Source: an uncultured Acetatifactor sp.
Lineage (GTDB): Bacteria; Bacillota; Clostridia; Lachnospirales; Lachnospiraceae
Length of the DNA stretch: 64,000 bases
Direction of reading: 5' to 3'
NCBI GenBank assembly: GCA_910586215.1
Contig: CAJUGH010000018.1
Span: 23,552-87,551, forward strand
Of this stretch, positions 49,643 to 58,253 are shown piece after piece. A program made the translations under genes and the position numbers. Under the pieces are notes generated by a model, which was not told the DNA's origin, made no database searches, and was given only the letters and a program-made list of their open reading frames with translations. Numbering within the stretch: position 1 is the first letter of the stretch; each line of letters opens with the position of its first letter.

Positions 49643-50998
49643 TTATCCGACCTGCACCTTCTCCAGGGGCAGCCTGGAATTGACCACCCGTTTCTCTGAG
49701 GAGAAGGCCAGCAGCATGGTGATAGATCCCACCCGGCCACAGAGCATCAAAAATGCCAGCAACAGCTTGGAAGCCATCCCCAGTCCCGGGGTGACTCCCA
49801 GGGTCAGGCCCACTGTTGCCATGGCAGAAACCGCCTCAAACAGGGCTGTCAGCAGTGGCAGCTCCTCCAATGCGGAAATGATTACACTGACTATGGAAGT
49901 CAACAGCAGGTACGTCATGATGACACAGGATGCTGTCCTTGTGATCCCTTCATCCATCCTGCGGCCAAACATCTCAATATTCTTCTTCCTGCGGAAGGTT
50001 GCCAGGATACTGATGCACAGGACCCAGAAGGTGGTGGTCTTGATACCCCCCGCCGTGGAACCGGTGGAACCGCCCACCAGCATAAGGCAGATCATCACGA
50101 AGATCCCTCCTTCTGTCATCCGGGCCAGGTCCACGGTATTGAAGCCTGCCGTCCTGGCGCTGACCGACTGGAACAGGCTGGCATTGATCCGCTCCCCCAC
50201 AGACAGTCCCGCATACAGGGGCTGGTTCCATTCCAGCAGGAGAAAGGTGGCCGCACCCAGGATCACCAGGCCTACACTGATGGACAATACCATCTTGCTC
50301 TGAAGGGCCAGGCGCCTCAGGCAGAACTTACGGACACGAAGATCACTCCACACGAAGAAGCCCAGGCCTCCCACGAAGATCAGCAGTTCTATAACCACAC
50401 ACACGTACCAGTTTCCAGCCATACCCGTCAAGGAAGAAAAATGACCTGTCTCCCCGCCCATCAAGTCAAACCCGCCGTTACAGAATGCGGATACGGAATG
50501 GAAAATGGCATAATAGATCCCCTTTCCCACCCCGAACCTGGGAATAAAGTCAAAACTCAGCAGGATCGCCCCCACCAGTTCCACCGTCCCCGTCCCCAGG
50601 GCAATGAACCTGGCCATGCGCACGATACCGCCGATCTGGGGAGCAGATATGGAATTCTGCATCAGGGAACGCTGGCTTAAACCGATCTTCTTCCCGGCCA
50701 GTACCATCACGATAATGGCCACCGTCATAAATCCCACCCCGCCGATCTGGATCATGGCCAGGATCACCAATTGCCCGAACAGGGTCCAGTGGGTGGCGGT
50801 ATCAAACCGGATCAGCCCTGTGACACAGGTGGCCGAGGTGGCTGTAAAAAAGCAGTCGGAAATCCCCGTACTGCCAACTCCCCTGGTGGCAACCGGCAGC
50901 GCCAGCAGGAATGTCCCTAATAAAATAATAAAGAGATATCCCCCCAATATGATTTTCATAGGTGATATGCTCTGCCACAAATTATACCTTCGTCTCAA
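49643..50998 (-). CDS. ktrB: Potassium transporter membrane subunit (TrkH/KtrB)
   Basis: A 451-residue ion-channel-like protein with eight or more membrane segments and four pore-loop repeats; TSATCVTGL, CNGGFDL, SARTAGFN and ATVGLTLG are the selectivity-filter sites. The start is TTG at 50998 with AAGGGG about eight bases upstream; an ATG at 50959 (MKIILGG) lacks a site and would cut the conserved RRRYNLWQSISPMKI lead. Operon with ktrA. Confidence 0.9.
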   Translation of the reverse strand: MRRRYNLWQSISPMKIILGGYLFIILLGTFLLALPVATRGVGSTGISDCFFTATSATCVTGLIRFDTATHWTLFGQLVILAMIQIGGVGFMTVAIIVMVLAGKKIGLSQRSLMQNSISAPQIGGIVRMARFIALGTGTVELVGAILLSFDFIPRFGVGKGIYYAIFHSVSAFCNGGFDLMGGETGHFSSLTGMAGNWYVCVVIELLIFVGGLGFFVWSDLRVRKFCLRRLALQSKMVLSISVGLVILGAATFLLLEWNQPLYAGLSVGERINASLFQSVSARTAGFNTVDLARMTEGGIFVMICLMLVGGSTGSTAGGIKTTTFWVLCISILATFRRKKNIEMFGRRMDEGITRTASCVIMTYLLLTSIVSVIISALEELPLLTALFEAVSAMATVGLTLGVTPGLGMASKLLLAFLMLCGRVGSITMLLAFSSEKRVVNSRLPLEKVQVG

Positions 50999-51077
50999 AA
51001 TAATACCCCTTGTCCATTTTCACAAAAAAGCACCAGGGCCGGAAAATCCCGGCCCTGCAACTGGCATCCCGCGTATC

Positions 51078-52145
51078 CTAATACTCCTTCGCTTCTTCCT
51101 CGCCGTTCAACACCCGCAGCGCCCCCTGGGCCAGGGCCAGCAGTTCGTCCTCACCGGGATATACCGTGAAAGGCGCGATCCACTCTGCATACTCCTTCAA
51201 GGCAGCTACCACATCTGCGCCATAGGCGATCCCGCCTGTGACGATAATCTGGTCCACTTTGCCATGCAGCACACAGGCCATAGAGCCAATGTCCTTGGAC
51301 ACCTGGAGCAGGAAAGCCTGCTTGGCCTCTGCCGCCTTCTCATCCCCCTCATTGGCACGCTTTGTCACTTCCCGCATGTCGTTGGTGCCCAGGTAAGCGT
51401 TAAATCCTCCCTTGCCCACTACCTTGCCATACACTTCCTTCTCTGTGTATTTCCCGGAGAAGCACATCTTGATCAGCGCACCACTGGGCACTCCGCCGGC
51501 ACGTTCCGGAGAGAAAGCGCCGTCCCCGTCCAGGGCATTGAATACATCGATGACATGTCCACACTCATGGGCACCTACAGACACACCGCCGCCCATATGC
51601 ACCACGATCAGTCGCAGTTCCTCATAAGGCTTTCCCACTTCCCTGGCATATCTCTTGGCCACGGCCTTCTGGTTCAGCGCATGGAAGATACTCACCCTGG
51701 GCAGTTCCGGCACACCGGAATACCTGGCAATGGGCATCAGTTCATCCACCACCACAGGATCCACGATATAGGAAGGCACTCCAATGGAATCTGCGATCTC
51801 CCTGGCCAGAATGCCCCCTAAATTGGAAGCATGCTGTCCCTGGACACCGGCCTTCAAGTCCTCCAGAAGAGCGTCTGTCACTGCATAGGTGCCGCCGGGA
51901 ATGGGCTTGAGCATCCCACCGCGCCCCACTACCACATTCAAGGACTTCAAGTCAAAGTCCTTGGACTCCAACAGGTCCGTGATGATCTTCTTGCGGAAAT
52001 CCTTCTGGTCCACAATGGTGGCATACTGGCTGATCTCCTCTGTGGAGTGCCGCAGCGTCTCTTCAAATAGAAGGATCTCATCCTCGAACACACCGATCTT
52101 GGTGGAGGTGGAACCAGGGTTAATAATCAGACTTTTGATCGCCAT
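51078..52145 (-). CDS. buk: Butyrate kinase
   Basis: A 355-residue acetokinase-family enzyme that makes ATP and butyrate from butyryl phosphate. LIINPGSTSTKIGVFED (5-21) binds phosphate, VVHMGGGVSVGAHECG (~187) is the adenosine site, and IIVTGGIAYGADVV is near 310. ATG 52145 follows AGGAGG; the frame is open to 52247. It is downstream of ptb, so this strain makes butyrate through the kinase route. Confidence 0.95.
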   Translation of the reverse strand: MAIKSLIINPGSTSTKIGVFEDEILLFEETLRHSTEEISQYATIVDQKDFRKKIITDLLESKDFDLKSLNVVVGRGGMLKPIPGGTYAVTDALLEDLKAGVQGQHASNLGGILAREIADSIGVPSYIVDPVVVDELMPIARYSGVPELPRVSIFHALNQKAVAKRYAREVGKPYEELRLIVVHMGGGVSVGAHECGHVIDVFNALDGDGAFSPERAGGVPSGALIKMCFSGKYTEKEVYGKVVGKGGFNAYLGTNDMREVTKRANEGDEKAAEAKQAFLLQVSKDIGSMACVLHGKVDQIIVTGGIAYGADVVAALKEYAEWIAPFTVYPGEDELLALAQGALRVLNGEEEAKEY

Positions 52146-52236
52146 TTTCTTCTTCCTCCTGCTTGCTCTATCAATTACTTGGTTTATCACATAATCCATT
52201 GCCATATCAAATACATCTGTAGCCAGATCCAGGATA

Positions 52237-53160
52237 TCATCCGGCATTCTTCCTCATCTCCTCGGCCACCACCGCAGCCAGGGCAATGGAATTCACCTTG
52301 GTCTCGAAGGTGTCGGAACGGCTGGTCAAGATCACTGGAACCTTGGTACCTGTGAGAATGCACCCGTTCTTCACCTTCACCATATGTACAATGGCCTTGT
52401 ATACCAGGTTCCCCGCATGGATATCCGGGAACAGCAGCACATCTGCATCCCCCTGGATCTTGCGGTCCGTGGCACCCTTGTGCTTGGCCGCCTCGGCATC
52501 AATGGCCAGGTCCAGGGACAGGGGACCGTCCACGATGCAGTCCGTGATCTTCCCTTCCTGGCACATCTTCGTCAGTTCATCTGCTTCCACGGTCACCGGC
52601 ATCTTGGGATTCACCACCTCCACGGCAGCCAGGGGTGCCACTTTGGGCAGGGATACGCCGCAGGCCTTGCACACGGGAATGGTATTCTCAATGATATGAA
52701 CCTTGTCCTCCAGGGTAGGATATGTGATAAATGCCACATCCGTCAAAAACAGCAGCCTGTCGATGCCCGGGATCTCGAACACGCACACATGGGACAGGGG
52801 CTTGCCCGTGCGCAGGCCCACTTCCTTGTCCAGCACGCTCTTGAGGAAATTCTTGGTGTCAATCAAGCCCTTCATGTACATGTCTGCCTTGCCCTCATGG
52901 GCCAGTTTCACGGCCCTCAGGGATGCCTGGATCATATCCGGCTCATGGATGATCTCATATCCTGTCAGATCCATCTGGATCTGGTCTGCTATCTCACGGA
53001 TCTTCCCCTCATCTCCCACCAGGATCGCATCTGCGATACCCCTGGCCTTCGCTTCCTTCACCGCCTCCAGCACTGCGGAGTCCTGGGCCACGGAAACAGC
53101 CACTGTCTTCCTGCCGCACTCCTTGACTTTCGCCACAATGTCATCAAACCCCTGTTTCAT
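52237..53160 (-). CDS. ptb: Phosphate butyryltransferase
   Basis: A 307-residue enzyme that turns butyryl-CoA and phosphate into butyryl phosphate. GKADMYMKGLIDTKNFLKSV (~88-107) and VVNPKMPVTVEADEL (~190) with DALLFPDIHAGN-like DVLLFPDIHAGNLVYK (~247) are phosphotransacetylase-family motifs. It precedes buk by 91 bases. A short hairpin lies upstream at 53230-53249, without a certain role. Confidence 0.95.
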   Translation of the reverse strand: MKQGFDDIVAKVKECGRKTVAVSVAQDSAVLEAVKEAKARGIADAILVGDEGKIREIADQIQMDLTGYEIIHEPDMIQASLRAVKLAHEGKADMYMKGLIDTKNFLKSVLDKEVGLRTGKPLSHVCVFEIPGIDRLLFLTDVAFITYPTLEDKVHIIENTIPVCKACGVSLPKVAPLAAVEVVNPKMPVTVEADELTKMCQEGKITDCIVDGPLSLDLAIDAEAAKHKGATDRKIQGDADVLLFPDIHAGNLVYKAIVHMVKVKNGCILTGTKVPVILTSRSDTFETKVNSIALAAVVAEEMRKNAG

Positions 53161-53321
53161 TCGTCAAACTTCCTTTCTGCCCGATCCGGCATTCTTTATA
53201 TGCGCAAAAATACGCCCTAAAACGGCGGGAGCGCTGTAAGCGCTTTTTTGCGAATGGCGCGGGCTGAACATGGCCTTTTTTCATTTCCCTGCGCCTTGTG
53301 AAAATAGTAACACATGCTTTT

Positions 53322-53897
53322 CTAAAATGCAAGTGTGTCAATGGTATATCCTGCCAGGATTCCCAGCACCCCGGACAGCACGATGACCAGGATGGGATGG
53401 GCCTTCCTAAATGCCAGCACCAGGGATACCGCAAAAATCACTGCCGATACCCCGAAAGACACCTGTAACAGGTTATCCAGGGATATTCCTTCCGGGAAAA
53501 ACACCGCGCTCCCCGTGGTGAAGAGCGCCGCACCGATCAGCCCTACCACCGCAGGCTTCAGCCCGGACATGCAGCCCTTCACGATCCTGCTGTTCTGGAA
53601 CCTGTCAAAGCATTTTGCCACCGCCAGCACGATCCCGAAGGAGGGCAGCACCACCCCCAGGGTGGCACAGAACGCCCCGAAGATCCCCCCTGTCTCCTGG
53701 CCCACATAGGTGGACATGTTCACGGCAAAAGGCCCCGGCGTACTCTCACTGACTGCAATAAAGTTCACGATCTCCTCCAGTGTCAGCCATCCATGGGCCA
53801 GCACTTCCTCCTGAACCAGGGGCAGCATGGCGTACCCGCCTCCGAAGGTGAAGGCCCCGATCTTGAAGAACACCCAGAAAAGGATCAGATACTTCAT
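53322..53897 (-). CDS. chrA: Chromate transporter subunit (short CHR)
   Basis: A 191-residue half-size chromate transporter. FFKIGAFTFGGGYAMLPLVQ (10-29) and VAVSESTPGPFAVNMSTYVG-like AVSESTPGPFAVNMST (~47) are the diagnostic motifs, followed by about five hydrophobic segments. It starts at ATG 53897 (GGAGG upstream), overlapping the stop of its partner by four bases. Two such halves form one transporter. Confidence 0.88.
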   Translation of the reverse strand: MKYLILFWVFFKIGAFTFGGGYAMLPLVQEEVLAHGWLTLEEIVNFIAVSESTPGPFAVNMSTYVGQETGGIFGAFCATLGVVLPSFGIVLAVAKCFDRFQNSRIVKGCMSGLKPAVVGLIGAALFTTGSAVFFPEGISLDNLLQVSFGVSAVIFAVSLVLAFRKAHPILVIVLSGVLGILAGYTIDTLAF

Positions 53898-54610
53898 GCC
53901 CTGTGCCTCCTTTCTGCCAGGATGGAACTGATAAGGCCCACGCCTGCACAGCCCGCTATCACCAGCAGCACATTTACCTGGAAGAAGGCAACACAGACCA
54001 GGGCCGCCACCATGATCCCATAGGCGATGCCGGATCTGGGACACTGCTTATACATGGAATAACAGGCCTTGGCAATCAGCGCCAGCACCCCTGCCCGGAT
54101 CCCCTCAAAGGCATACTGCACCGGCTTCAGTTCCTGGAACTGCCTAAGCACAAAGGAAATGCCTAATATAATGAAGAAGGAAGGCAGCACCACCCCCAGG
54201 GTAGCAAGGAAAGCCCCTGCAAAACCCGCTGTCCGATAGCCAACAAAAGTAGCTGCGTTGATGGCAATGGGTCCCGGAGTAGACTCTGCAATGGCCACAA
54301 TCTCCAGGATGTCCTGGTCGGAAATCCACTTCTGCCTGTCCACCACTTCCTTCTGGATCAGAGGGATCATGGCATAGCCGCCTCCGAAGGTGAAGGCCCC
54401 GATCTTCAGGAAGGTAAGGAAGAGAGCGATGAGCCTGCTGCCTGTCCTGGGTCTTGCCTCCTCTTCTATTTCCATAGTCTCCATAGAATTGTCTGTATTT
54501 TGTCTTCTCAATGATCCGTTCCTTTCCTCTTCTCCTGGTCCGTCCGGCCCTGCTTCCCCTTTCTGTTCCACTGCCAGCAATGCCTTGTTCCCATCACCTG
54601 GCGGTGCCAT
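53894..54610 (-). CDS. chrA: Chromate transporter subunit (short CHR, longer N-terminus)
   Basis: A 238-residue partner with the same motifs (LKIGAFTFGGGYAMIPLIQ near 67, AIAESTPGPIAINAATFVG near 106). The first 50 or so residues are hydrophilic and unlike other CHR halves. ATG 54610 overlaps the HAD gene end by 17 bases; a shorter start at 54484 (METMEIEE) is possible. The substrate may be an anion other than chromate. Confidence 0.88.
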   Translation of the reverse strand: MAPPGDGNKALLAVEQKGEAGPDGPGEEERNGSLRRQNTDNSMETMEIEEEARPRTGSRLIALFLTFLKIGAFTFGGGYAMIPLIQKEVVDRQKWISDQDILEIVAIAESTPGPIAINAATFVGYRTAGFAGAFLATLGVVLPSFFIILGISFVLRQFQELKPVQYAFEGIRAGVLALIAKACYSMYKQCPRSGIAYGIMVAALVCVAFFQVNVLLVIAGCAGVGLISSILAERRHRA

Positions 54611-55256
54611 CGGTCAAGAGTCCCAGGATCCCCTCCAGGCTGTCCACCTTTGCGTACAGATATCTGCACAGTTCCGCATCCGGTTGGGTCTGGTCCGGCA
54701 CCATGACTACCCTGCACCCTGCCCGGTAGGCACTGATGACCCCGTTGGGAGAGTCCTCCACTGCCATGCATTCCTCCGGGGCTACTCCCAGTTCTTCACA
54801 GGCATAACGGTATACATGGGGAGAGGGCTTCCCCTCCGGCACCTGGCGGGCACTGATAAGCCTGTCAAAGTACCCATACAGCCCGACCCTGCGCAGATAC
54901 TCTTCCGTGCGCCCTAAGTCTGTGGCCGTGACCACTGCCGTCACGACCTGCTGCCCTTTCAGGGCTTCCAGCAAAGCAAGGGCACCCGGCTTGCACCGGA
55001 TACCCTCTTTTCCCAGATATTCCTCCATCAGTTCCTGGCGCTTCGCCCGGACCAGTTCCAGGTCCACATCTGCCCCGAACCATTCCTGCAGCTGCCTTGC
55101 AGAAAAAGGCCGTCCCAGGCTGCGCATGGCCAGGGCCTGTTCATCCGTCATCCTGTAGCCGAAGAATGCCATGGCTGCAGGCCAGCAGGTCCGATAATAT
55201 CTCTCCGTGTCAATCAAGGTACCATCCATATCAAAACAGATCGCCTGCATATCCAC
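54594..55256 (-). CDS. HAD-superfamily phosphatase (beta-phosphoglucomutase-like)
   Basis: A 220-residue subfamily IA HAD protein. FDMDGTL (8-14) has the nucleophile Asp9 and acid Asp11, TAVVTATD near 107 gives motif II, GKPSPHVY near 142 gives the Lys, and VEDSPNGV near 165 gives motif IV. It starts with GTG directly after the surface-protein stop (an ATG at 55250 is the alternative) and overlaps the next gene, so it belongs to the same operon. Confidence 0.88.
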   Translation of the reverse strand: MDMQAICFDMDGTLIDTERYYRTCWPAAMAFFGYRMTDEQALAMRSLGRPFSARQLQEWFGADVDLELVRAKRQELMEEYLGKEGIRCKPGALALLEALKGQQVVTAVVTATDLGRTEEYLRRVGLYGYFDRLISARQVPEGKPSPHVYRYACEELGVAPEECMAVEDSPNGVISAYRAGCRVVMVPDQTQPDAELCRYLYAKVDSLEGILGLLTDGTAR

Positions 55257-58253
55257 CTAATCCTCTTTCCCCTGGTTTTTCCTCCTGCGCTTATGGACAT
55301 GCCTTCCCACCAGGATACAGGCGGCTGCCAGAACCAGGAGTCCTGCTCCGATGGCTATCTTCATTTTACTGGTATCTTCTCTTTCCGTCAACTGGAAAAT
55401 CCCCTCCTTCTCCATGGAAAACTCCACATAGCTGCCTACGATGGCTGCCGGGACCTCCGTATATGTGCCGTCTGCCTGGTACAGACTCACAACAACCCGG
55501 TCTGTGTGGATCTCTTCCCCACAGAGTACCCGGACTTTGAAGGCACCTGTGTATGGCTGGTCAGACACAATCTCCAGCTTTGTCCCTTCGGCCACTTCCG
55601 TGACCTGCAGTTCCATGTCCGGCAGGAATTCCCCCTGCACCAGCACCCTGGGCCTGCCATTCTCCCCCCTGCCTCCAGACAGGGTTGATACCCATCTCTC
55701 GTACTGGGCTTCCAGCACCCTGCTGCCAGTGACAAAGGAAGAATCAAATTCCGGCCAGAACCCGAAGCACCCTTCCTTCGGGGGCACCTGGGGAATCTGG
55801 TCTTCCTCCAGGCTGTCCCCGTAATGGCAGGAGAAGGAAGCCAGTTCTCTCCCGTCTGCCTGGAATACCACCGTGAACACCGAGAAAGCCTCCGGGACTC
55901 CCTCCCTGCTGCAGAACTCCGGGTAAGGCAGGGGCACGGCACCGCCTGCATAGCCAATGGCATCCACCCCTGGCACATTGCCCTCCACGTAGTAATTGTC
56001 ATACAGGATGCCTTCCTCCTCCAGGGAGCCTGCTATGGATCCGGCACACTCCCCCGTGACCTCCAGGGACGGGTAGGCGTAACTATAGAATACATCACAG
56101 CCTTTTCCCGCAATGCCCCCTACATAATCCTTGCCGGATACCTCACCCAGCTGGTAACAGTTCCTCACACAATAACTGGAAGAACCAGCAATGCCACCCA
56201 CGAAGCTCCCCCCGGTACTGGATACTTTCCCATAAGACTCGCAGGAAATCACTGCCCCATGGTCAGCCTTGCCCACGATACCTCCTATGCCATCCTTTTT
56301 GCCAGTGATATCCCCCTTGTTGAGGCTTTCCCGGATCACGGCCTTTACTGTCTGCTCGATGTGGAAGCTCTCTGCCCCCGTCACCGTAATGTCTTCCTCC
56401 GGGTCAAAGTCGTACTCCGTGGCCACCTGCCCCACGATCCCGCCCACATTGGTATCTGCCTCAACCAGACCCTGGTTGACACAGCGTGTCACCTTGCCCT
56501 GCTGGAAGGAATCCGTGTCGTAGTATACGGGGGTAGTGCCTGCCTCCTCATCCGAGGCATCCGACAGGGTAATCCCTTCATAGCAAAACAGATCATCCCG
56601 CAGTTCCCGGACAGACTTTCTCAACACCCTGGCCTGGTCAAACACCGCGTCCACATTGGCAGATGTCTGGTCGCTTCCCTGTTCCAGCACGGTGACTAAC
56701 TGATCCAGATGGTCTCCTGCTGCCTCCAGTTCTTTGTTCAGCACTTCCAGGTTCCCCTTGACAAGGCCGTTTCTGTCATTGGAAGCATTGGTCATATTGG
56801 TCAGATGTCCACCTGTACTGTCCCCGAACCTCCTTAAGGCCGCCCGGTAACTCTCCCTTTCATCTGGCACCTGGATGGTAATGTCCCCGATCACATCCCC
56901 ACCGCTGACTGTCACATCCTTCAGGTTCCCACCTTCCTTATCTGCATTTCCCTGTCCTTCCAGATCCCTACCCAGCTGTTTCAAGTCATTTCCGATCCCT
57001 GTCAGTTCCTGGTTATAGAGATACCACAGGTCAGTGGTGATGGTGGACAGATTACCTGACGCCGTGCCCACATTTCGCAGATTGGCAGTGAGGGCCTTGG
57101 ACAGGGCCGAAGCCTGGCTGCTATATCCACTCAGGTCCTCATGGGCCTTCTCCATAAGGTCAAGCAGTTTCTCTGCCTCCCGGTCGATCTCGCCTAATTT
57201 GTCCTCCAGGTACTGGATCTCCAGAAAAGGCTCCATCTGACCCACAACACCCCCTACGTCCTTCCGCCCCAGGATGTGGCCTGTATTGGTACAGTTCTGC
57301 ACATACCCCTGGTGCAGCCGGCCTATGATTCCTCCGGTGTTGTAACCCACATGGGGATACCCCACTGTTCCCATATTGGTACAGTAGTAGACCTTGCCTC
57401 CGCTGTATCCGGCAATGCCTCCGGTATCCACATAGGATCCCATGTCTGCTGTCTGTTCTGCCTCCTCCAGTCTCCCCATGGTAAGATCCTCCAGTTCATA
57501 GGAAATTTCCTGGGTGGAAATATTGACACTGCCGGAATTCTCACAGTGGTTCAAGGTTCCCAGGTTACTGCCACAGATCCCGCCGGTAGCCCGGCTGCCG
57601 GTCACTATGGCCTGGGAGGTACATCCCCGGATCTGGCCGTTTTCCCCATTGACGCCTGCCAGCCCTCCTACCTCTTCCTGTCCGGCCACAGATCCTGACA
57701 CCTTGCAATTCAGGATGCTGCCATAGTTTACCCCCACCAGCAGGCCTGCCCTGCTTTTGCTGCCTTCCGGATGCACCCTGCCGGAGACCTCCAGGCTGCG
57801 CACGATGCCGCCCTCCTGGATATACCGGAACAGACCCACCGCAGAACCTGCACCCTCCAGTTCCAGGCGGGAAATCCGATGTCCACCCCCGTCAAATGTG
57901 CCCCCAAAACTGGGAATCATCAGATCCCTGTGCTCTTCCAGGACAATGTCTGCGGTCAGCATCACATATTTATCCCTGGACCAGGCATCCAGCCCGCAAT
58001 CTGCTGCCAGCCTGGCCAGATCCTCCTCTGATGCCACCTCTATCACCGTTACATCCTCCTGGCGATCCGGATAGACCGCCCCAACGGCTCCCGCCTTATA
58101 TTCCTGGTAGGAATGGCTGCCTTCTTCCGCAGATACCGTCACCGGTGTTGTAATTAGGAGAACATCACACAGGAAAATCGACATATTCGTCATAATTTCT
58201 CTGCGGATCTTTGGCATATATTGTCTGTTTCTGCTGTTTATATGCTTATTCAT
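55257..58253 (-). CDS. GLUG-repeat surface protein with internal helical region
   Basis: A 998-residue exported protein. A hydrophobic segment at about 22-41 ends in VSAEE, consistent with a signal peptide. GLUG-type repeats follow (GGLAGVNGENGQIRGC, GGIAGYSGGKVYYCTN, GGIIGRLHQGYVQNC and others) to about 335. A long polar helical stretch (about 350-590) interrupts them, more GLUG repeats run to about 770, then comes a beta-rich domain and a C-terminal membrane helix (~965) with tail KRRRKNQG. There is no LPXTG, so it is membrane-anchored. The start overlaps the MMPL gene end by eight bases, pointing to a shared function at the envelope. Confidence 0.85.
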   Translation of the reverse strand: MNKHINSRNRQYMPKIRREIMTNMSIFLCDVLLITTPVTVSAEEGSHSYQEYKAGAVGAVYPDRQEDVTVIEVASEEDLARLAADCGLDAWSRDKYVMLTADIVLEEHRDLMIPSFGGTFDGGGHRISRLELEGAGSAVGLFRYIQEGGIVRSLEVSGRVHPEGSKSRAGLLVGVNYGSILNCKVSGSVAGQEEVGGLAGVNGENGQIRGCTSQAIVTGSRATGGICGSNLGTLNHCENSGSVNISTQEISYELEDLTMGRLEEAEQTADMGSYVDTGGIAGYSGGKVYYCTNMGTVGYPHVGYNTGGIIGRLHQGYVQNCTNTGHILGRKDVGGVVGQMEPFLEIQYLEDKLGEIDREAEKLLDLMEKAHEDLSGYSSQASALSKALTANLRNVGTASGNLSTITTDLWYLYNQELTGIGNDLKQLGRDLEGQGNADKEGGNLKDVTVSGGDVIGDITIQVPDERESYRAALRRFGDSTGGHLTNMTNASNDRNGLVKGNLEVLNKELEAAGDHLDQLVTVLEQGSDQTSANVDAVFDQARVLRKSVRELRDDLFCYEGITLSDASDEEAGTTPVYYDTDSFQQGKVTRCVNQGLVEADTNVGGIVGQVATEYDFDPEEDITVTGAESFHIEQTVKAVIRESLNKGDITGKKDGIGGIVGKADHGAVISCESYGKVSSTGGSFVGGIAGSSSYCVRNCYQLGEVSGKDYVGGIAGKGCDVFYSYAYPSLEVTGECAGSIAGSLEEEGILYDNYYVEGNVPGVDAIGYAGGAVPLPYPEFCSREGVPEAFSVFTVVFQADGRELASFSCHYGDSLEEDQIPQVPPKEGCFGFWPEFDSSFVTGSRVLEAQYERWVSTLSGGRGENGRPRVLVQGEFLPDMELQVTEVAEGTKLEIVSDQPYTGAFKVRVLCGEEIHTDRVVVSLYQADGTYTEVPAAIVGSYVEFSMEKEGIFQLTEREDTSKMKIAIGAGLLVLAAACILVGRHVHKRRRKNQGKED

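Noticed and set aside
53230..53249. Hairpin AGCGCT-GTA-AGCGCT followed by T-run on the plus strand
   Set aside because: There is no plus-strand gene upstream for it to terminate; it lies in the ptb leader.
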